Part shown: positions 21,394-25,011 of the stretch, one piece after another
Position numbering within the stretch: position 1 is the stretch's first letter
Layout: every line of letters begins with the position of its first letter
NCBI GenBank assembly: GCA_017505505.1
Contig: JAFVPA010000031.1
Span: 1-25,011, forward strand
Length of the DNA: 25,011 nt
From: Oscillospiraceae bacterium
Lineage (GTDB): Bacteria > Bacillota_A > Clostridia > Oscillospirales > Oscillospiraceae
Direction: 5' to 3'
The notes under the pieces: model-generated
Database searches by the model: none
Told to the model about the DNA's origin: nothing
Seen by the model: the letters and a program-made list of their open reading frames with translations, nothing else
Made by a program: the position numbers and the translations under genes

Positions 21394-22086
21394 ATGAGCG
21401 ACAACAAAAGACACAGCAACGGTAAGGGCTACTACATAGCCCTGATCCTGTGTGCGGCAGCCATCGGGATTACAGGCTATGTGTATTACCGCAACGCAAA
21501 CGAAATCCAGGAGGTATCCCTGGAGGAGACCTATGAGGATGTTCTCGTAGGCACCCTGGGTACGGAGGATGTGGCCGTCATCGCCACCCAGCCCCAGACC
21601 CAGCCCGTCACACCGGGCACGCCCGGGACTACGGAGACGACTGCCCCCGCTCCCACGGAGAAAAAGGTGCTGAAGACCATGTCCCCCGTGGCCGGGGAGC
21701 CAATTTTCGGCTATTCCATGGAGGCTCTGAGCTATAACCAGACCACCCGGGACTGGCGGGTCCACAATGGCGTGGATCTGGCAGCAGAAGACGGGGCCCA
21801 GGTCTGTGCCGCCGCAGACGGCGAGGTCTACACTGTCTATGAAGACGACACCCTGGGGCACACCGTGGTGATCCGCCACACCGGCGGCTATACCACCCGG
21901 TATTCTTCCCTTGCGGAGACCATCGCCGTAAAGGCCGGGGATACCGTCACCATGGGCCAGGTCATCGGCTACGCCGCCGACAGCGCCATCGTAGAGAGTA
22001 CCCTGGGCAGCCATGTGCATTTCAGCGTCAGCCACCAGGATGAACCCATGGACCCCGCCGAGTTCCTGGCCCTGGGACAGGAATAA
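21394..22086 (+). CDS. M23 (LytM) family protein, SpoIIQ-like
   Basis: Membrane-anchored M23 domain protein of 230 aa. A membrane segment (about 13-31) follows a short basic N-terminus, then a Thr/Pro-rich linker (65-90) and an M23 fold (about 95-225). Zinc residues appear intact: His124 and Asp128 in HNGVDLA, and His207/His209 in GSHVHFSV. The segment SYNQTTRDWRVHNGVDL and the single TM topology resemble SpoIIQ, which links forespore to mother cell during engulfment; clostridial SpoIIQ keeps the zinc site, unlike Bacillus. Start ATG 21394 has GGAGGTG 7 nt upstream. The SpoIIQ assignment is inference; another cell-wall endopeptidase is possible. The usual spoIID or spoIIIA neighbours are not adjacent. 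Confidence 0.82.
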   Translation: MSDNKRHSNGKGYYIALILCAAAIGITGYVYYRNANEIQEVSLEETYEDVLVGTLGTEDVAVIATQPQTQPVTPGTPGTTETTAPAPTEKKVLKTMSPVAGEPIFGYSMEALSYNQTTRDWRVHNGVDLAAEDGAQVCAAADGEVYTVYEDDTLGHTVVIRHTGGYTTRYSSLAETIAVKAGDTVTMGQVIGYAADSAIVESTLGSHVHFSVSHQDEPMDPAEFLALGQE

Positions 22087-22131
22087 ACCAAGCTTCTTCT
22101 CTTCTTTCCTCTTTGACCGGGCCATAGCCCA

Positions 22132-22163
22132 AAAAACACCGCCGAAAATTCGGCGGTGTTTTT
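22132..22163 (+). terminator. Symmetric terminator after the M23 gene
   Basis: AACACCGCCGAA pairs perfectly with TTCGGCGGTGTT around AA, with A-run before and T-run after, so it can act on both strands between the convergent genes. Confidence 0.92.
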
Positions 22164-22181
22164 CAGCGTGTCGAAAAACCA

Positions 22182-22315
22182 TGTCATTGCGAGCCAGTGC
22201 GCACACTGGCGTGGCAATCTCCCCGGATTTCAGAACATTTTCCTCCTGAAATCGAGAGTTTTTACTTCTTTTTAGGAGATCGCCACACCAGTCTGAGGAC
22301 TGGTTCGCGATGACA
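22182..22315. repeat. Solo repeat of the GTCATTGCGAG type
   Basis: Imperfect inverted repeat: TGTCATTGCGAGCCAGTG (22182) to CGCGATGACA (22315), with GGAGATCGCCACACCAGT facing CACTGGCGTGGCAATCTCC. The first 33 bp equal the core of element i, but no AATTATCG-type ends are present. No reading frame. It lies between convergent genes. Confidence 0.7.
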
Positions 22316-22343
22316 TCTGATTTTTAAAACTTTTTCTGTTCCC

Positions 22344-23162
22344 TTACTGTACGACCATTTCCATAACATCGAACGTCACGCCAAACAGGTCAAACAGCGG
22401 CTGGCTGTCATTGCCAAAATCGTAATAATTTCCCTCGGACATCCAGGCTCCGCAGCCATCCACCGCCAGCGCAATGGTTTTTCGGCTGCCATCCTCCATT
22501 TCCATATCCAGCATGGCGGCAAAGGGACATCCGAAGCCGCCCAGTGCAAACTTACCAGCGGATAGCATCCCCTCCAGAGCATCCAGAGCCGCCGGGTCTG
22601 TCAGCGTAACCTCCTTATCGCCCTTACGAAGCACAGCCGAGGTCAGACCGGTGATCTGCTCCGGCAGAACGCCGCCCTCCTGCCAGCCTGCCTCCCGGGC
22701 GGTTTGGGCGCAGAGAGCATACAGGTCCGCAGCATCCTCCGCCTTCACCCGGCCCAGGGCATAGACCAGTTCCCCGGAATCCACGAACTCCCAGATCTCA
22801 CCGTTGTATTCCACCATCAGGCCCACGGTCTTATCACCTTTGATCCACCATTCGTCGGAGTAGATGGCACCGGTAGCCTTTTCGAAGGCGGCCACAGCGG
22901 CTTCCTGGTCCTCGATCACCGCATACTGCCAGTGTCCCACTTCCGTAGGCACGATGCCTACGCAGACTTTCCCGTCCACGCTCCGGTCCATCAAAAGGGC
23001 CTGCGGTTCGGTGGGGGCCACAGTCGTTTCTGCCGCCGGTTCTGTAAATTCCGCAATAACAGGTGCGGTAGTCGCCAAAGTCTCCCGGATCTCTTCCTTG
23101 CAGCCCGCCAATCCCAGCAGCAGACACAATGCAAGGCCTCCGCACAAAAGCTTCTTTTTCAT
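22344..23162 (-). CDS. Predicted lipoprotein of unknown function (272 aa)
   Basis: Begins MKKKLLCGGLALCLLLGLAGC: a lipoprotein signal with Cys21 in LAGC. A Thr/Glu/Pro linker follows (about 25-55), then a domain with TEVGHWQYAVIEDQEAAVAAF, WWIKGDKTVGLMVEYNGEIW and LGRVKAEDAADLYALCAQ, and a second part with TGLTSAVLRKGDKEVTLTDP and MEMEDGSRKTIALAVDGCGAW. The second part, with its short strand-turn-strand pattern, looks like a sensor or substrate-binding fold, but I do not recognise a family. Start ATG 23160-23162 gives a complete signal; the ribosome binding site is weak (AGGTCAGG). It is not in an operon. Confidence 0.8.
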   Translation of the reverse strand: MKKKLLCGGLALCLLLGLAGCKEEIRETLATTAPVIAEFTEPAAETTVAPTEPQALLMDRSVDGKVCVGIVPTEVGHWQYAVIEDQEAAVAAFEKATGAIYSDEWWIKGDKTVGLMVEYNGEIWEFVDSGELVYALGRVKAEDAADLYALCAQTAREAGWQEGGVLPEQITGLTSAVLRKGDKEVTLTDPAALDALEGMLSAGKFALGGFGCPFAAMLDMEMEDGSRKTIALAVDGCGAWMSEGNYYDFGNDSQPLFDLFGVTFDVMEMVVQ

Positions 23163-23217
23163 ATCCTGACCTGCTTTCTATATTAATTATTTATGTTTAT
23201 TTGTAAGTACGGTAATG

Positions 23218-23588
23218 TCCTTTTCTTGCGTCGCCAAGAAAAGGACCAAAAGAAGGCGACTTAAGGGGACATTCCGAAAAGGCATGTCCCCTTAAGAAAC
23301 CCCTGCGCCGCATCGCCGACCGGTGTCCAAAAATGTTCCGATTTTTGAACACCTACCACTCAAAAACTTACAAGCTTTTTCACGGTAGACTTTCGAAAAT
23401 CGGGACATTTTCGGAAGTCGGATGGCGTTGCGGCGGGAGGGGTACATAGGGGAGGGTGGTGCTCCGCGCAGCGAATCAGAAATATATATGATTGCCAGTG
23501 GCAATCATTCCATAATTTTGCCTTTTCGAAGCGCCTCCCCTATGCCGATTTCTTTGGTTACTTTCTTGTTCGGTACAAGAAAGTAACA
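23218..23588. repeat. Nested palindromic element of about 370 bp
   Basis: Contains hairpins CCTTTTCTTG/CAAGAAAAGG (23219-23244), CTTAAGGGGACAT/ATGTCCCCTTAAG (23260-23296), GGTGTCCAAAAAT with its near complement (23322-23353), ATGATTGCC/GGCAATCAT (23488-23508) and GTTACTTTCTTGT/ACAAGAAAGTAAC (23557-23587), plus CATAGGGGAGG (23445) facing CCTCCCCTATG (23534). On a larger scale about 50 bp at 23307-23357 are an imperfect inverted copy of 23383-23434, and the two outer hairpins are inverted versions of each other. There is no credible gene. It could be a large non-autonomous element or a structured RNA; the ends differ from the TIR family. Confidence 0.65.
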
Positions 23589-23853
23589 TTTCCGCACTTC
23601 CATACCTTGCAAAAAGGTATAGTTTCATAATACCACAGGAAACTGCATTCCGCAAGGAAGCCCCGCCAATCTTAAGACATTTTTAAACCCGAAAAGCCGC
23701 GTTTTCCTATTTAGCATTTTGCATTTACCCTTTATCATTTCCGAATGTTGTGTAGTCTGCTGGAATGTTGCCCAAAAAATTGTGTGTTTTGCACAGGAAA
23801 ACAAGTGTCCGTCAGCCATTTTACACAATTTTGCATTCTGACGAAAATATTCA
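23589..23853. other. Intergenic stretch without recognised gene
   Basis: AT-richer spacer between the palindromic element and the EF-G-like promoter. The only structure seen is a small hairpin ATACCTT/AAGGTAT (23602-23620). Confidence 0.4.
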
Positions 23854-23882
23854 TTGCATAAACGGTTGGTTTCATGTATAAT
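23854..23882 (+). promoter_or_regulatory. Predicted sigma-A promoter of the EF-G-like gene
   Basis: TTGCAT (23854-23859), 17-bp spacer, TATAAT (23877-23882). The leader of about 70 nt has GGTGC/GCACC and GGAAGG/CCTTCC (23924-23942) hairpins just before the ribosome binding site. Confidence 0.6.
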
Positions 23883-23960
23883 GTCGTTATTGCGGTGCCA
23901 AGCACCCCTACTGTTAATTGCGCGGAAGGCTGACCCCCTTCCCGAAAGGAGTCTGAACAT

Positions 23961-25011
23961 ATGTATACCGTTAATTCCATCCGTAACATCTGCCTGCTGG
24001 GCCATAGCGGCAGCGGCAAGACCGCTTTGGCTGAGAGCTTACTGTACATGACCGGTGCCATCGACCGTATGGGCAAGAATGCCGACGGCAACACCGTTAG
24101 CGACTACGATCCCGAAGAGATCAAGCGCCATATCTCCATCTCCACCTCCGTCATTCCCGTGGAGTATAACAACTTCAAGATCAACATTCTGGACACCCCC
24201 GGTGCTTTCGACTTCTCCGGCGCAGCCATGGAAGCCCTGCGCGCCGCTGATGCAGCCATTCTGGTCTGCTCTGCCAAGGACGGCATCACCGTCGGCTTCG
24301 AGAAGGCCTGGAAGTACTGCGAAGAGCGCAATATGCCCCGTTTCGTCTACATCTCCAAGGTAGACGAGGACAACTCCGACTACAACGCCACCTTCGAAGC
24401 CCTGCGTGAGAAGTACGGCAACAAGATCGCTCCTGTGGTCGTGCCCATCTGGGACTCCGCCAAGAAGGTCACCGGCATCATCGACGTGCTGAACAAGCGC
24501 GCCTACGAGATGCAGAAGCTGAAGCGCGTTGAGATCAACCTGCCCGATGACAAGCTGTCCGTCGTTGACGAGTTCAGCTTCTCCCTGAAGGAAGCCGTTG
24601 CCGAGACCGACGAAGAGCTGATGGAGCGCTTCTTCGAGACCGAGGGCGAGGACTTCACCTACGCCGAAATGATCAACGGCCTGCACACCGGTGTCAAGGA
24701 GCTGAGCCTGTTCCCCGTTCTGTGCGGCTCCGGTGTTACCTGCCTGGGCTCCCTGATGCTGATGGACCAGATCATCAACCTGCTGCCCAACCCCGAGCAG
24801 GGCAACTACCACAAGGCTACCACCGCTGACGGCAAGACCGAAGAGTTCGTTGTCTCCGCCGGTGGCGTTCCCTCCGCATTCGTCTGGAAGACCGTTTCCG
24901 ACCAGTACGGCAAGTACTCCTACGTCAAGGTCCTGTCCGGCGAGATCACTCCCGATACCGTTCTGGTCAACTCCCGTACCGGTGAGACCGAGAAGCTGGG
25001 CCGTATGTACA
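23961..25011 (+). CDS. EF-G-like translational GTPase, 5' part (350 codons seen)
   Basis: GTPase of the EF-G paralog group common in Clostridia (FusA2-like). The visible part covers the G domain (about 1-270) and the start of domain II (from about 295, VSAGGVPSAFVWKTVSDQYGKYSYVKVLSGEI). Motifs: P-loop GHSGSGKT (14-21), switch I SDYDPEEIKRHISISTS (47-63), DTPG (78-81) and SKVD (132-135). The canonical G4 is NKxD; here Asn is Ser, which may alter guanine binding. Differences from canonical EF-G (no NIGI/AHVDAGKTT start) support a paralog rather than the main factor; TetM-like ribosome protection is less likely but cannot be excluded with the 3' end missing. Start ATG 23961 has AAGGAG 9 nt upstream. 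Codons favour C/T-ending forms (GGT, CGT, AAG), as in aspS, suggesting good expression. Confidence 0.88.
   Translation, partial: MYTVNSIRNICLLGHSGSGKTALAESLLYMTGAIDRMGKNADGNTVSDYDPEEIKRHISISTSVIPVEYNNFKINILDTPGAFDFSGAAMEALRAADAAILVCSAKDGITVGFEKAWKYCEERNMPRFVYISKVDEDNSDYNATFEALREKYGNKIAPVVVPIWDSAKKVTGIIDVLNKRAYEMQKLKRVEINLPDDKLSVVDEFSFSLKEAVAETDEELMERFFETEGEDFTYAEMINGLHTGVKELSLFPVLCGSGVTCLGSLMLMDQIINLLPNPEQGNYHKATTADGKTEEFVVSAGGVPSAFVWKTVSDQYGKYSYVKVLSGEITPDTVLVNSRTGETEKLGRMY

Noticed and set aside
23625..24094. Minus-strand reading frames across the EF-G-like promoter
   Set aside because: They span the predicted promoter and the start of the EF-G-like gene antisense, and contain no recognisable domain.

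Overview
The window looks like chromosome from a spore-forming, GC-rich Clostridia bacterium of the Oscillospiraceae/Ruminococcaceae type. Evidence is the Spo0A response regulator, a SpoIIQ-like M23 protein, Firmicutes-type genes (DUF1292, DUF1836, DegV, a second EF-G-like GTPase), strong AGGAGG ribosome binding sites and near-consensus sigma-A promoters. No tRNA, rRNA, CRISPR array, prophage or transposase gene was seen. The assignment to a family is inference; the gene identities mostly rest on clear motifs.

Layout. 1-451: N-terminus of a UgpC/MsmX-type sugar ABC ATPase (minus strand). 1015-4295: two peptidases on the minus strand, M18 aminopeptidase downstream of M3 oligoendopeptidase PepF. 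4559-5338: spo0A with its own promoter and two 0A-like boxes. 5626-6626: a small XRE repressor divergent from an unusual protein joining a sigma-region-4-like helix-turn-helix to an RNA polymerase alpha C-terminal domain, with a perfect inverted repeat between them. 6804-8991: divergent cysE and cysK (cysteine synthesis) with back-to-back promoters. 9233-11561: a DUF1292 protein and a lipoprotein joining a parvulin PPIase to a C39-like peptidase. 11639-15564: tcdA, murA and an rsmF-like rRNA methyltransferase on the minus strand. 15951-17482: a DegV/FakB fatty-acid-binding protein divergent from a DUF1836 regulator, each promoter carrying the same 16-bp box. 17830-19599: aspS. 19942-21179: ECF-like sigma factor overlapping its probable anti-sigma factor. 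21394-22086: SpoIIQ-like M23 protein. 22344-23162: lipoprotein of unknown role. 23961-25011: 5' part of an EF-G-like GTPase.

The most striking feature is a family of short intergenic elements. Ten copies (about 2 kb, some 8% of the window) end in an inverted repeat close to AATTATCGTTTATCG, often flanked by TA, and surround different hairpin cores. None has a coding region, so they resemble MITEs. Three of them abut genes so exactly that the flanking TA plus the first A of the element forms the stop codon of the gene (M18 peptidase, cysK, rsmF). Hairpin arms differ between copies but the changes are compensated. One copy lies inside the predicted cysK leader RNA. A separate nested palindrome of about 370 bp occupies 23218-23588.

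Functionally the genes are mostly housekeeping (translation, wall synthesis, cysteine, peptide use) plus sporulation and signalling. The two most original protein findings are the sigma4/alpha-CTD fusion with its divergent XRE partner, and the PPIase-C39 lipoprotein with a terminal CxxC pair. All promoter, operator and mobile-element calls come from reading the sequence by eye; none was tested by database search.
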